Shown: in pieces, positions 26,605 to 34,922 of the stretch | Layout of the letters: each line of letters begins with the position of its first letter | Position numbering within the stretch: the stretch's first letter is position 1 | NCBI GenBank assembly: GCA_016874135.1 | Contig: VGVE01000002.1 | Coordinates: forward strand, 1-64,000 | Length of the DNA stretch: 64,000 nt | Direction: 5' to 3' | Source: Gammaproteobacteria bacterium | Lineage (GTDB): Bacteria; Pseudomonadota; Gammaproteobacteria; Pseudomonadales; Azotimanducaceae | Position numbers and translations under genes: made by a program | The notes under the pieces: model-generated | Database searches by the model: none | Seen by the model: only the letters and a program-made list of their open reading frames with translations | Told to the model about the DNA's origin: nothing

Positions 26605-27101
26605 TTAACTACCGGATTCTCTGTTGGCCTGCATTCACGATGGCGCTCTCCGCCTGTTCGCCTGGCGCCGCAGTGCCGCTCAACGAAGTACTGAACTATG
26701 GCAACTGTTCTGGCTTGAGTGCCGGTGTTCGCGAAGTGACGCTGGATGAAGTTGCCAAACTACGCGGCATGACCATGTTTGGAGGCGAGGATGCAGCACC
26801 GGTGGACCAGCAGGGAATGCCCAAGCTGATCGCCATTTCCAAAGGACCACAACCCACCGCCGGTTATGCGTTGACTCTCAAGGATGGTCGACTGGAGGAA
26901 GACACGCTCATCATCGAAGTGGCGTGGCAGGAGCCGGCAGCCGATGCCATGACCGCACAGATGGTCTCCCACCCGTGTCTCGTAGTCGGCTTGCCTGGTC
27001 CGGCGCCGCAGAAGGTAGTTGTCATGACATCAGTCGGAGACACATCGGACGGTGAGACATCCAAGCCTGAAGAGATCGGACGACTGACGTTCACGCCCTG
27101 A
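26601..27101 (+). CDS. PrcB-like lipoprotein, partner of the subtilase
   Basis: 166 aa. Signal peptide with lipobox LSAC (Cys19). The region GYALTLKDGRLEEDTLIIEVAWQEPAADAM and VSHPCLVVGLPG matches the PrcB C-terminal domain pattern (GY-beta...P...Tq..hPc.vv.iP). In Treponema denticola PrcB is an accessory lipoprotein of the subtilisin-like protease dentilisin. Here the start overlaps the stop of a subtilase gene by four bases (ATGA), so the same partnership is likely. The domain call rests on pattern memory, not a search. Confidence 0.65.
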   Translation: MINYRILCWPAFTMALSACSPGAAVPLNEVLNYGNCSGLSAGVREVTLDEVAKLRGMTMFGGEDAAPVDQQGMPKLIAISKGPQPTAGYALTLKDGRLEEDTLIIEVAWQEPAADAMTAQMVSHPCLVVGLPGPAPQKVVVMTSVGDTSDGETSKPEEIGRLTFTP

Positions 27102-27146
27102 GCCAGCGCCCGGCACGTTGTTCGCCGCCGTGATTGGATACTTTCT

Positions 27147-28157
27147 TCAACCTTCCAACAACTGCAGCGCTGCAACGGCCCGCAGGGTCACACTCTGTTT
27201 GTACGTCTCGAGGTCCATGCCCCGGTTCTCACCCATGGCGCCAACGAGATAACGCTTGTAGACACCTTGCCCGATGGCGGCCAGCCGCCAATGGGAGAAG
27301 GCACGGTAGTAGTTTATCTGCGAGAGATCGCGTCCGGTTGCTTTCGCATAACGACTGGTCAACACATCCCGGTCCGGAAACCCGCCTGCCGCGGTCGGCA
27401 CTACATCACTCGTACCATCTTCCGGGAGAATCCAGGAGTTGAGCAGGTAGCCGAAATCGGCGAGCGGATCACCGAGAGTACACAGTTCCCAGTCGAGAAC
27501 GGCATTGATGCGCCCTGGTAGAGCCATCATGTTGCCGAGGCGATAGTCGCCATGGACGATCGCCGCCCCCACCTGCTCAGGCATCCGCTTCGCGAGCAGT
27601 TCGCCAACAGTTTCCATCTCGGGAATCTCATGGGTCTTCGAAGCGACCCATTGTTTCGTCCAGCGGTTGATCTGGCGGGCGAGATAGGCTTCCTTTCGGC
27701 CCAGATCACCAAGACCCACTCGATTCGGGTCAAGACCATGGAGATGCGCGAGCACGTCGACCACGTGCAATCCAAGCGCCATTCGTTCATCCGCGGTCAT
27801 CTTCAGTGCCGCTTCGCGATCATGCAGGACAGCACCGCCGACGAAATCCATCAGGTAGAACGGCGCATCATTAACCGCGGCATCCTTGCAGAGGCCTAGC
27901 GCGGGCGCCACAGGCACACCGCTGCGGGCAAGTGCGGAGATGATCTTGTGTTCGCGCCCCATGTCATGGGCACTCTCGAGGACATGCCCCAGCGGCGGGC
28001 GACGCAGGACAATCGCTCGCCCCTTCGCATCTTTAACCCGAAAGGTGAGATTGGAGTGACCACCCGCGATGAGCGTAAACTCGAACGGCGCTTGCAAATC
28101 TTCGACGTTGTCCTTGAGCCAACCGGAAACACTGGCCGAATTGATACCTGCGATCAT
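27147..28157 (-). CDS. APH-fold phosphotransferase (ACAD10-like kinase family)
   Basis: 336 aa from ATG 28157, with GGGGAGG six bases upstream. Kinase-like motifs: GGHSNLTFRV, LRRPPLG (the Lys/Arg strand), catalytic loop IVHGDYRLGNMM and VLDWELCTLGDPLADFGY. This LRRPP...HGDYRLGN form is the common bacterial acyl-CoA-associated APH family related to ACAD10/ACAD11 and LvaA; the known members phosphorylate hydroxyacyl-CoAs before elimination. It is closer to that group than the 19223 gene. Stands alone, convergent to the PrcB-like gene. Confidence 0.85.
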   Translation of the reverse strand: MIAGINSASVSGWLKDNVEDLQAPFEFTLIAGGHSNLTFRVKDAKGRAIVLRRPPLGHVLESAHDMGREHKIISALARSGVPVAPALGLCKDAAVNDAPFYLMDFVGGAVLHDREAALKMTADERMALGLHVVDVLAHLHGLDPNRVGLGDLGRKEAYLARQINRWTKQWVASKTHEIPEMETVGELLAKRMPEQVGAAIVHGDYRLGNMMALPGRINAVLDWELCTLGDPLADFGYLLNSWILPEDGTSDVVPTAAGGFPDRDVLTSRYAKATGRDLSQINYYRAFSHWRLAAIGQGVYKRYLVGAMGENRGMDLETYKQSVTLRAVAALQLLEG

Positions 28158-28199
28158 GATTCCTCCCCGCACCCTGAGCGGCCCGTGAGCTTAACAAAG

Positions 28200-29468
28200 A
28201 TGCCTCTTCGAACGCAGTCTGGTTGCCTGGGCGCCATCCCGTCACGCGGATTACTGTGTACCTGCTTCACCTGTCTGCTGCTCAACCTTCTGCTCTCCGG
28301 ATGCGCGAACCAGTCATCCGTGGAGCCTGGCAACAGCCAATCTGCAGAAGTGGAAGCCGCTGACTCTGTCCCGACCGGTGTGCCGCAGATACACGCACTC
28401 GACGATGGTGGTACGTGGACGGGTGCGTTGTTGAACAGGGGCATGCACGGCAACGGTTACCATGATAATGGTGCCGGACTCACCTATGACGGTGAAATGG
28501 TGGCCGGCAAACGCCACGGCGAGGGCATTGAGAAGCGGCCGGATGGGTCGACATACACGGGCCACTGGCTCGACGGCAAACGCTCCGGCAGCGGCCGTGA
28601 AACGGCGGTGGATGGCTCCTTCCATGATGGTGAGTGGGAGTTCAACCAACCCCGTGGTCCCGGTTCGCGCGAGTTTGAAAACGGCATTCAGATCACCGGC
28701 ACCTTTGCGGGAGATATCGCAACCACCGGCCTTTTGGTCCTGCCAAGTGGATCGACGTTCGCCGGGCCTTTGTGGACGTTGGGGGGCGACATGCACCCGC
28801 GATTCAGCAAATGGGTCGACTTCGAAGCCTCACAGGGTGATCCCTATGCACAACTCCTCTATGCACAGGAGAGGCTCAGGTCAAAAACAGAATCAGAATC
28901 TGTACTTGCGAACGAAGCGCGGCTGACGGCCTATCTGCAGGCTGCCGAGTCCGCAGGTATTGGCGATGCAGCGTATCTTTACGCATTACATGTTCTCCCC
29001 ACGAATCGGGAACAGGCTCTGATTGTCCTGAGACGGGCGGCAGCGCGACCACACACGCCTTCAGCCCGCCTGCTCGGCGAACTTCTGCTCAGCGACGATC
29101 CACCCCGCTCGTGCCATCCGAACAACATCTGTCGTACGGAGGCGCTAGAACTCCTCCAAACGGCTTTCAAAAGGGGCGATCGGCTTGCTGCGCGGCGCCT
29201 TACCCAAGAGTTGCTCCGGTTTGATGCCGCCGCGGCGAGAAACGTCATCCACAACTTCGCCATGACCTTTGGCGACTGGCAGGATCTGGAGCTGCTGGCA
29301 GCTGCACACGCAGCACTCGATCAGGCCGACGAAGCGTTGCAGGCCGCAACGCGCGCACTGCAACAGGCCGAACGCAGTGATGAGGCGGTCAGCATGGACG
29401 ATCTCGAGCGGCTTGCCCGGAACGTGGAGACCTATCAAACAAAGAATCACACGGAGGTTGCTCCATGA
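28200..29468 (+). CDS. MORN-repeat lipoprotein with helical (Sel1/TPR-like) C-terminus
   Basis: 422 aa from ATG 28200 (GTG 28185 is possible). Signal peptide ends with lipobox LLLSGC. About residues 60-150 hold MORN-type repeats, including GLTYDGEMVAGKRHGEGI, STYTGHWLDGKRSGSG and SFHDGEWEFNQPRGPG. The C-terminal half is helical, Ala-rich, with Sel1/TPR-like periodicity (EASQGDPYAQLLYAQERL, ARLLGELLLSDDPP). Probably membrane-anchored in the periplasm, role unknown. Its stop overlaps the aminotransferase start by four bases. Confidence 0.75.
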   Translation: MPLRTQSGCLGAIPSRGLLCTCFTCLLLNLLLSGCANQSSVEPGNSQSAEVEAADSVPTGVPQIHALDDGGTWTGALLNRGMHGNGYHDNGAGLTYDGEMVAGKRHGEGIEKRPDGSTYTGHWLDGKRSGSGRETAVDGSFHDGEWEFNQPRGPGSREFENGIQITGTFAGDIATTGLLVLPSGSTFAGPLWTLGGDMHPRFSKWVDFEASQGDPYAQLLYAQERLRSKTESESVLANEARLTAYLQAAESAGIGDAAYLYALHVLPTNREQALIVLRRAAARPHTPSARLLGELLLSDDPPRSCHPNNICRTEALELLQTAFKRGDRLAARRLTQELLRFDAAAARNVIHNFAMTFGDWQDLELLAAAHAALDQADEALQAATRALQQAERSDEAVSMDDLERLARNVETYQTKNHTEVAP

Positions 29469-30781
29469 ATCAGCGTAGCTGGCCATTTCTCCCCGGACGC
29501 AACATTGAAATCGTTCGCGCGCAAGGTGCCTGGCTGTACACCGCAAAAGACCAGGCCATTCTTGATGCCGCCGGTGGCGCTATCGTGGTTAACGTGGGCC
29601 ATGGTCGTGACCGGGTGGCGCAGGCGGTCTACGCAGCCACACGGGATACGTCTTACGTTGTTCCACCCTGGCTGACGCCTTCCCGCAGGGCCATGGTCGA
29701 CGCGCTCGGCGACTGGCTACCTCCCTCGCTCACGCGAGTCCACGCGACTTCGGGCGGGTCGGAAGCCAACGAAGCCGCTATCAAGATCGCAGTGCAGTAC
29801 CAGTCGGCGTGCGGCTTTCCGCGGCGAACGCGAGTGATCTCGCGCGATCTTTCCTATCACGGCACCACACTCGCAACGACAGCGGCAAGTGGACACCCTG
29901 GCCGGCGGAAAGGCCTTGAGCGGGCAATCGAATCGTATCCGTATTCACCCACGCCCTACCCCTTGCGTTGTCCGTTGGGGCGAGATCATCCTTACGCCGG
30001 GCAGTGGTACGTGGATGCACTGCGCCAGCGGATCAAGCAAGAAGGTGCACACAACGTTGCTGCGGTTCTGGCAGAACCCATCACCGGTTCATCCGGCGGC
30101 GCCATCGTGCCACCTGATGACTATTGGCCGGGTGTTCGCAAGCTGTGTGATGAACACAGGATCATCCTGATCCTCGATGAGGTCATGACGGGCTTCGGCA
30201 GAACCGGGCGGGACTTCGGGCATCAACACTGGCCGATCACGCCGGACATCCTCGTCAGTGGCAAAGGGCTGGCGGGGGGCTATGCGCCACTGGGCGGTGT
30301 ATTCGGCACTGAGGCCATCGGTCAGGCGCTCGAACGAGCCGGATACGGGGTCATGTTCAACACCTTTGGCGCCCATCCGGGCGCCTGTGCCGCGGCTGCT
30401 GAAGTGCTGACCATCATGCGCGAGGAAAATCTCGTGCCCCGGGTCGCCAAGCTGGGTCTGCGGCTTTCAGCCTTGCTTGCCGAAGCCTTCCGCGATCATC
30501 CGCATGTCGCGGAACATCGTGGGCGTGGACTCCTTCAGGCGATTGAAATCGTGCGGGATCGTGAAACCCTCGAACCCTTTCCTTTAGCCGCTGAAGTCAC
30601 CAACAAGGTCATTGCTACCGCACTTCGCAAGGGCGTGTTCTTCTATGGCGGAGGTACGGGAGCCGTGCGTGACATCGTCTGCATGGGCCCACCGTTCATC
30701 ATCGAAGAACGGGAACTCGCGTCGATGGTGGATATCCTCCGGGCATCGGTTGATGAGGTCTTGAGCGAGGTCAGCACTTGA
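29465..30781 (+). CDS. class III PLP-dependent aminotransferase
   Basis: 438 aa fold-type I enzyme: ATSGGSEANEAAIK, SYHGTTLATTAASG, the PLP Asp in LILDEVMTGFGRTG, and the Schiff-base Lys in DILVSGKGLAGGYAPLGGV. C-terminal FYGGGTGAVRDIVCMGPPF completes the domain. It transfers an amino group from an omega-amine or amino acid to a keto acid; the exact substrate is not predictable. Sandwiched by four-base overlaps between the MORN lipoprotein and the CysZ-like gene. Confidence 0.9.
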   Translation: MNQRSWPFLPGRNIEIVRAQGAWLYTAKDQAILDAAGGAIVVNVGHGRDRVAQAVYAATRDTSYVVPPWLTPSRRAMVDALGDWLPPSLTRVHATSGGSEANEAAIKIAVQYQSACGFPRRTRVISRDLSYHGTTLATTAASGHPGRRKGLERAIESYPYSPTPYPLRCPLGRDHPYAGQWYVDALRQRIKQEGAHNVAAVLAEPITGSSGGAIVPPDDYWPGVRKLCDEHRIILILDEVMTGFGRTGRDFGHQHWPITPDILVSGKGLAGGYAPLGGVFGTEAIGQALERAGYGVMFNTFGAHPGACAAAAEVLTIMREENLVPRVAKLGLRLSALLAEAFRDHPHVAEHRGRGLLQAIEIVRDRETLEPFPLAAEVTNKVIATALRKGVFFYGGGTGAVRDIVCMGPPFIIEERELASMVDILRASVDEVLSEVST

Positions 30782-31518
30782 ACTTCCTCGCCGGCTTCCG
30801 TTGCCTCACTGACGGAATGAGTCTGTTGCGTTCCTCGGGATCGGGGCTGTTGATCGCGCTGCCTGCCTTCATCAGCCTCTGCATCGTCAGTGGTGGTATC
30901 GCACTGGTCATCGGGCAATCAGCATCCCTCGAACTCTGGCTCGCGGGTTTCCTGCCAGACTGGCTCGACTTCCTTGGTACCGTGCTCGCGGTTCTTCTCA
31001 ACGTGATCGTGGTGATTCTCGGCCTGTGGCTCTTCGGCTTCATCGCCATGGTGGTGTCGAGCCCTCTGCACGGTGTCCTGTCAGCCCGATTCGATGCTGC
31101 GCTGGGCAACAGGGGTACCTTGATCGATCTGCGTATCGGGCCGGCTATCTCCAGTGCAATACGCCGTGAATGGCGCAAACTTCGTTATCAGCTGCCGCGC
31201 ATGATCGCTGTCGCGCTGCTGTCCTTCGTGCCACTGCTCAACATTTTCGCCGCGATTGCCGGAGTTCTGATGACCGCCTGGCTGATGGCGATCCAGTTTG
31301 CAGATCTGCCCGGAGAAAACCGCGATCAGCCCTTCGACGACACGCTTGATGAACTGCGCGCCAATCGCGGCGCTGCGTTAGGGTTCGGCATCGGAATCGC
31401 CCTGCTGTTGTCGATCCCGGTGGTGAATTTCCTGGTGATTCCGGTCGCTATTGCCGGTGGCACCTTGTTGCGCCACCGCTTGCGCGAGCAGAAGCGGCCC
31501 ATGGCGCCCGTCTGTTGA
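30778..31518 (+). CDS. CysZ/EI24-like membrane protein
   Basis: 246 aa starting at TTG 30778 in an overlap with the aminotransferase stop. It begins NFLAGFRCLTDGMSLL, then shows about four hydrophobic stretches and the WRKLRYQLPRMIAVALLSFVPLLN segment, the CysZ-type layout. CysZ proteins import sulfate in gammaproteobacteria. The cysS gene is 3.4 kb away, but no other sulfur gene is adjacent, so the function is given by family only. Confidence 0.75.
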   Translation: MNFLAGFRCLTDGMSLLRSSGSGLLIALPAFISLCIVSGGIALVIGQSASLELWLAGFLPDWLDFLGTVLAVLLNVIVVILGLWLFGFIAMVVSSPLHGVLSARFDAALGNRGTLIDLRIGPAISSAIRREWRKLRYQLPRMIAVALLSFVPLLNIFAAIAGVLMTAWLMAIQFADLPGENRDQPFDDTLDELRANRGAALGFGIGIALLLSIPVVNFLVIPVAIAGGTLLRHRLREQKRPMAPVC

Positions 31519-31536
31519 CGGGCACCGTCCTGCCGC

Positions 31537-32718
31537 TCAGTTCTCTGTCGTTTCGAACAAGCCGTTGAGCGACTTGTCATCGGTCGCAAGCAGTTTGTCC
31601 ACCCAGCCATGGAAACGTTGTCCGCCGCCTTCGTTGCGGCCGAAAAGCACATGATCACGGCCACCGGATTTCAGGGCTTTCTGCTGGCGTATGCCGGTCG
31701 CGTAGTCCTCGCCTTCAACTACGTACTCGAGGAGCTTGAACTGCTTCTCCGCTTCGAGGGCTTGCGCTTCGGTCGGTTGCTTTTCCATCAGGTAGTACTG
31801 CGTGGTGAACGACGTGTCTAGTGTTTCTCCCGGGAAAAGCTGGGACAACATCACACTGCGCCCGCCTCCCCAGAATGAGGCGATTGAGATATGCGGAAAC
31901 ACAGTCCAGACGCCAGTCATAAGGATGTCTGTTGGCCACTGGTCTTCCGGCAAACCCGCCAGGGACTCATGGCGCGATGGCGACAGGACCCGCTGATGCG
32001 GTCCCCAGGACCAATACATCGCCTGATTCGACATGTCAGGACCAAAGGTATTCTTGTGCAGAACAGGCAGATGATAGAGATCGAGGTAACCATCGTAGGC
32101 AATCTTCCAGTTCGGGCCACGGATCGTTCGCTTTTGGAAAAGATGCCAGCCTTTGAAGCCGAAATTTTCGAGCATCTGGTCATAACCCGATAGGAAGCTC
32201 TCGATCGACAGCGTTGATTTCGAATCGAGAATCACCCAGATGAGCCCTGCTTTCTCGAGCACCGGCAACGGTTCGAGGCCGTAGGCGGAAACATCGATCT
32301 CGCCAAAATCCTTCTTCGACGCAATAGCCACCAGTGAGCCTTTGAGGTCGAATGTCCAGCCGTGATACGGGCAGACGAACCGGCTGCAGTTACCGGTCTC
32401 CCGCAACTCCACCGACGTACCCCGATGAGAACAACTGTTGATGAACGCCCGGACGGTACCGTCCTTGCCACGGGTGATCAGCACGGGAACGCCGACGGCA
32501 TCCATCGTCTTGAAATCACCCGGAGCGGGCAATTCAGCCGTCGGTGCAAGGAGTAGCGGCATGCGCCGGAACACCTGGCGCACTTCCCGTTCGAAACGGT
32601 CCTCGTCGTAATAGTTCGACGCCGGTACTTTCAACACTGAAGGTGCCTGCTCGATCGTCCCGGCATTGGCGTGCGCGATGGTTTCTTTCGCGATTTCGAT
32701 CAGCCTGGCCTTCGACAT
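31537..32718 (-). CDS. Rieske aromatic-ring-hydroxylating oxygenase, alpha-subunit type
   Basis: 393 aa from ATG 32718, preceded by CAGGGGT. Normal domain order: Rieske C-x-H ... C-x2-H (NSCSHRG, FVCPYHGWTFDL) then the catalytic domain with the iron motif DGYLDLYHLPVLH. Adds oxygen to an aromatic or similar substrate with electrons from an unlinked reductase. Transcribed from a clear minus-strand promoter (32755-32783). Converges on the CysZ-like gene with an 18-bp gap. Confidence 0.9.
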   Translation of the reverse strand: MSKARLIEIAKETIAHANAGTIEQAPSVLKVPASNYYDEDRFEREVRQVFRRMPLLLAPTAELPAPGDFKTMDAVGVPVLITRGKDGTVRAFINSCSHRGTSVELRETGNCSRFVCPYHGWTFDLKGSLVAIASKKDFGEIDVSAYGLEPLPVLEKAGLIWVILDSKSTLSIESFLSGYDQMLENFGFKGWHLFQKRTIRGPNWKIAYDGYLDLYHLPVLHKNTFGPDMSNQAMYWSWGPHQRVLSPSRHESLAGLPEDQWPTDILMTGVWTVFPHISIASFWGGGRSVMLSQLFPGETLDTSFTTQYYLMEKQPTEAQALEAEKQFKLLEYVVEGEDYATGIRQQKALKSGGRDHVLFGRNEGGGQRFHGWVDKLLATDDKSLNGLFETTEN

Positions 32719-32754
32719 GTGCGTACCCCTGAAGCCTGTCAGCAATTGCCCTGA

Positions 32755-32783
32755 TCATAGGGCGAACACGTTATACAGAACAA
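32755..32783 (-). promoter_or_regulatory. sigma70-like promoter for the Rieske oxygenase
   Basis: On the minus strand TTGTTC (32783-32778) and TATGAT (32760-32755) are separated by 17 bp, with five of six -10 matches, 37 bp upstream of the start codon. Confidence 0.6.
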
Positions 32784-32796
32784 CCACCGGAAATCC

Positions 32797-32810
32797 GGAC
32801 ACACCTCGTT
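32797..32810 (+). repeat. dispersed 14-bp motif GGACACWCCTCGTT, copy 2
   Basis: Exact GGACACACCTCGTT preceded by TCC and followed by TGCCCTC, which resembles the context of the 63869 copy (TTCC before, TTCCCCTC after). Lies in the divergent region between the Rieske and M17 genes. Confidence 0.5.
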
Positions 32811-32821
32811 TGCCCTCACCT

Positions 32822-32857
32822 GCACGCCACTTTCTGGCACACCTCTTTCTGGCGTGC
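32822..32857 (+). repeat. 7-bp stem-loop containing a 9-bp direct repeat
   Basis: GCACGCC (32822-32828) pairs with GGCGTGC (32851-32857). CTTTCTGGC is repeated at 32830-32838 and 32846-32854, so the stem and repeat interlock. A C-rich single-stranded stretch of ACC repeats follows to about 32890. It lies 131 bp upstream of the M17 start and might be in its leader. Confidence 0.4.
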
Positions 32858-32987
32858 CCTTTACCTACCCTACCTTCACCTGCCCGTCCCAGACTTGCGG
32901 GGCTTTGGCGCCTGCGGGACGATGCGGCCGCCCCGAGCTGTCCGTAGACCCGGACCGGGGTCTTCCCATCGCAGGAACCCGAACGCC

Positions 32988-34355
32988 ATGACCGTCTTCG
33001 CTGACCCGACCGAAACCGGTGCCACCCCCATCGAACAGGTGCCAGCAGATCAATTCCCTGCCTGGCGAGACGCACAATCTGCACTCGTCCAGGCATGGCT
33101 CGAAAAAAACGGCTTTAAAGCCCGCGCCGGACAATTCGTCTGGCTGCCGGATGCATCAGGCGCGCCGCAGCACGTTGCCGTCGGCGGGAACGGTCGCAAC
33201 GATCTCGCAGCGCTCGGAGAACTGGCCTGGAAACTGCCCGAAGGGCTGTACGCAGCAGCAGCTGATTTTGCGGAGACGGCGCTCATCGGCTTTGGTCTCG
33301 GCGCCTACCGGTTCACGCGCTACAAGAACACCGATCGCAAACCCGCACGCCTGGTTATCCGTGATGCCGCGCTGCGCCAACGGGTCGAATCAGTGGTTAG
33401 TGCCTGCAGTCTCGCCCGCGATCTCATCAATACCGGCGCCGATGATCTGCTGCCATCCGCCCTCGCTGCAGAAGTTCTGCAAACCGGAGCCCGCCTCGGA
33501 GCGACGGTGGATGTGGTCACCGGAGATGCACTGCTGACCAAGGGCTATCGAACCATTCACGCGGTGGGACGCGCTGCCGATGATCCCCCGTGCCTGATCG
33601 ATCTGCGCTGGGGCAATCCGGCCTCGCCGCGCCTCACCCTCGTAGGTAAAGGGGTCTGCTTCGACAGCGGTGGGCTGGATCTCAAGCCTGCGTCGGGAAT
33701 GCGCTCCATGAAAAAGGACATGGGCGGTGCAGCGATTGCACTCGGGCTTGCCCAGTTGATCATGACGCAACGATTGCCGGTGCGACTGCGCCTGCTCATT
33801 CCCGCTGTTGAAAACGCCATCTCCGGTAATGCCTATCGCCCAGGCGATGTGATCCGTACCTATGCCGGCACCACGGTGGAGATTGACAACACCGATGCAG
33901 AAGGCCGGCTCATCCTCTGCGATGCCCTCGCTCTCGCCATCGAAGAAACGCCCGATCTGCTGATCGACTTCGCGACGTTGACCGGAGCGGCGCGCAGTGC
34001 CGTCGGCGCTGAAATATCGGCGATGTTTGCCACCAGCGACAAGACTGCCGAAGCCCTGTATGCTTCAGGCGCGAAGAGTGATGATCCCGTGTGGCGATTG
34101 CCGTTGCATGCACCTTATGAAGACATGCTGCGTTCTTCCGTCGCGGATGTAGTGAACTCGCCCTCTTCGCCCTATGGCGGCGCGATCACGGCAGCGCTCT
34201 TCCTGAAGAAGTTCACCGGTTCAACCGAGTGGGTTCACTTCGATACCATGGCTTACAACACCCGCTCCCGACCGGGACGCCCGGAAGGCGGTGAAGCGAT
34301 GGGACTGCGCGCCGTCTTCAACTATCTGCAGGAACGTTATGGCACTGCTGCATGA
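32988..34355 (+). CDS. M17 leucyl aminopeptidase family protein
   Basis: 455 aa. The C-terminal catalytic domain holds GKGVCFDSGGLDLKPASGMRSMKKDMGG (Lys and Asp metal ligands) and the family signature NTDAEGRLILCDAL. The N-terminal domain is short. It removes N-terminal residues from peptides using two metal ions. ATG 32988 has AGGAA upstream. The stop overlaps the start of hisI by 17 bases, indicating coupled translation. Confidence 0.92.
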   Translation: MTVFADPTETGATPIEQVPADQFPAWRDAQSALVQAWLEKNGFKARAGQFVWLPDASGAPQHVAVGGNGRNDLAALGELAWKLPEGLYAAAADFAETALIGFGLGAYRFTRYKNTDRKPARLVIRDAALRQRVESVVSACSLARDLINTGADDLLPSALAAEVLQTGARLGATVDVVTGDALLTKGYRTIHAVGRAADDPPCLIDLRWGNPASPRLTLVGKGVCFDSGGLDLKPASGMRSMKKDMGGAAIALGLAQLIMTQRLPVRLRLLIPAVENAISGNAYRPGDVIRTYAGTTVEIDNTDAEGRLILCDALALAIEETPDLLIDFATLTGAARSAVGAEISAMFATSDKTAEALYASGAKSDDPVWRLPLHAPYEDMLRSSVADVVNSPSSPYGGAITAALFLKKFTGSTEWVHFDTMAYNTRSRPGRPEGGEAMGLRAVFNYLQERYGTAA

Positions 34356-34746
34356 CCTCGAGAGTGCGCAAGACGGCACTCGAGTTGACCTCACCCGTCT
34401 GCTCGACGTACTCCCATTCACTAATGAAGGCCTGATACCTGCGATCGCCCAGGACGCCACCAGTCATGAGGTCCTGATGCTGGCATGGATGGACCGCACG
34501 GCCATCGAACGCACGATCAAGGAAGGCTACGCTACCTACTGGTCACGCAGCCGCGGCGCATATTGGCGCAAGGGTGAATCATCCGGGCATCTCCAGGCGC
34601 TTGAATCATTCCGGTTCGACTGCGATGGCGATGCCATCCTCCTCCAGGTCCACCAGACCGGACCGGCATGCCACACCAACCGGCCAAATTGCTTCTATCT
34701 CGAAGTCGATGGAAACACGGTCATCGTTCGGGGCGACCGCTGCTAG
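34339..34746 (+). CDS. hisI: phosphoribosyl-AMP cyclohydrolase
   Basis: 135 aa, third step of histidine biosynthesis (opens the adenine ring of PR-AMP). Family signature WSRSRGAYWRKGESSGH, then DCDGDAILLQVHQTGPACHT and NCFY, with the zinc and magnesium ligands (Cys, Asp triad) in place. HisE is not fused and not adjacent. It starts inside the end of the M17 gene (ATG 34339, AGGAA upstream); other his genes are not in this window. Confidence 0.93.
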   Translation: MALLHDLESAQDGTRVDLTRLLDVLPFTNEGLIPAIAQDATSHEVLMLAWMDRTAIERTIKEGYATYWSRSRGAYWRKGESSGHLQALESFRFDCDGDAILLQVHQTGPACHTNRPNCFYLEVDGNTVIVRGDRC

Positions 34747-34829
34747 CTCTGTGAATCCGTGCGCACGACCTGCACCTGTCGTCCACGAACATGCTATCCG
34801 GCCGCCCTTAAGGCTGTTAGTCTGCCGCT

Positions 34830-34874
34830 ATGAAAACCCTGCGAACCCGCCGCATCTGTCGCTGTTGTCGCTGA
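34830..34874 (+). CDS. candidate cysteine-codon leader peptide upstream of cysS
   Basis: A 14-codon ORF MKTLRTRRICRCCR ending TGA, 48 bp before the cysS start. Three of the last five codons are Cys (TGT). The stop overlaps a 6-bp hairpin TGAACC...GGTTCA (34872-34892). A second GAACC earlier in the ORF (34843-34847) could pair with the same GGTTC, giving alternative folds, and a T6 run follows at 34904-34909. This is the form of a translational attenuator reading Cys-tRNA charging. The ribosome site is weak and no strong terminator stem directly abuts the T run, so chance is possible. Confidence 0.35.
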   Translation: MKTLRTRRICRCCR

Positions 34875-34922
34875 ACCTCAGTCCCCGGTTCAACTCGACT
34901 TCGTTTTTTCGCAGGAATTCCC

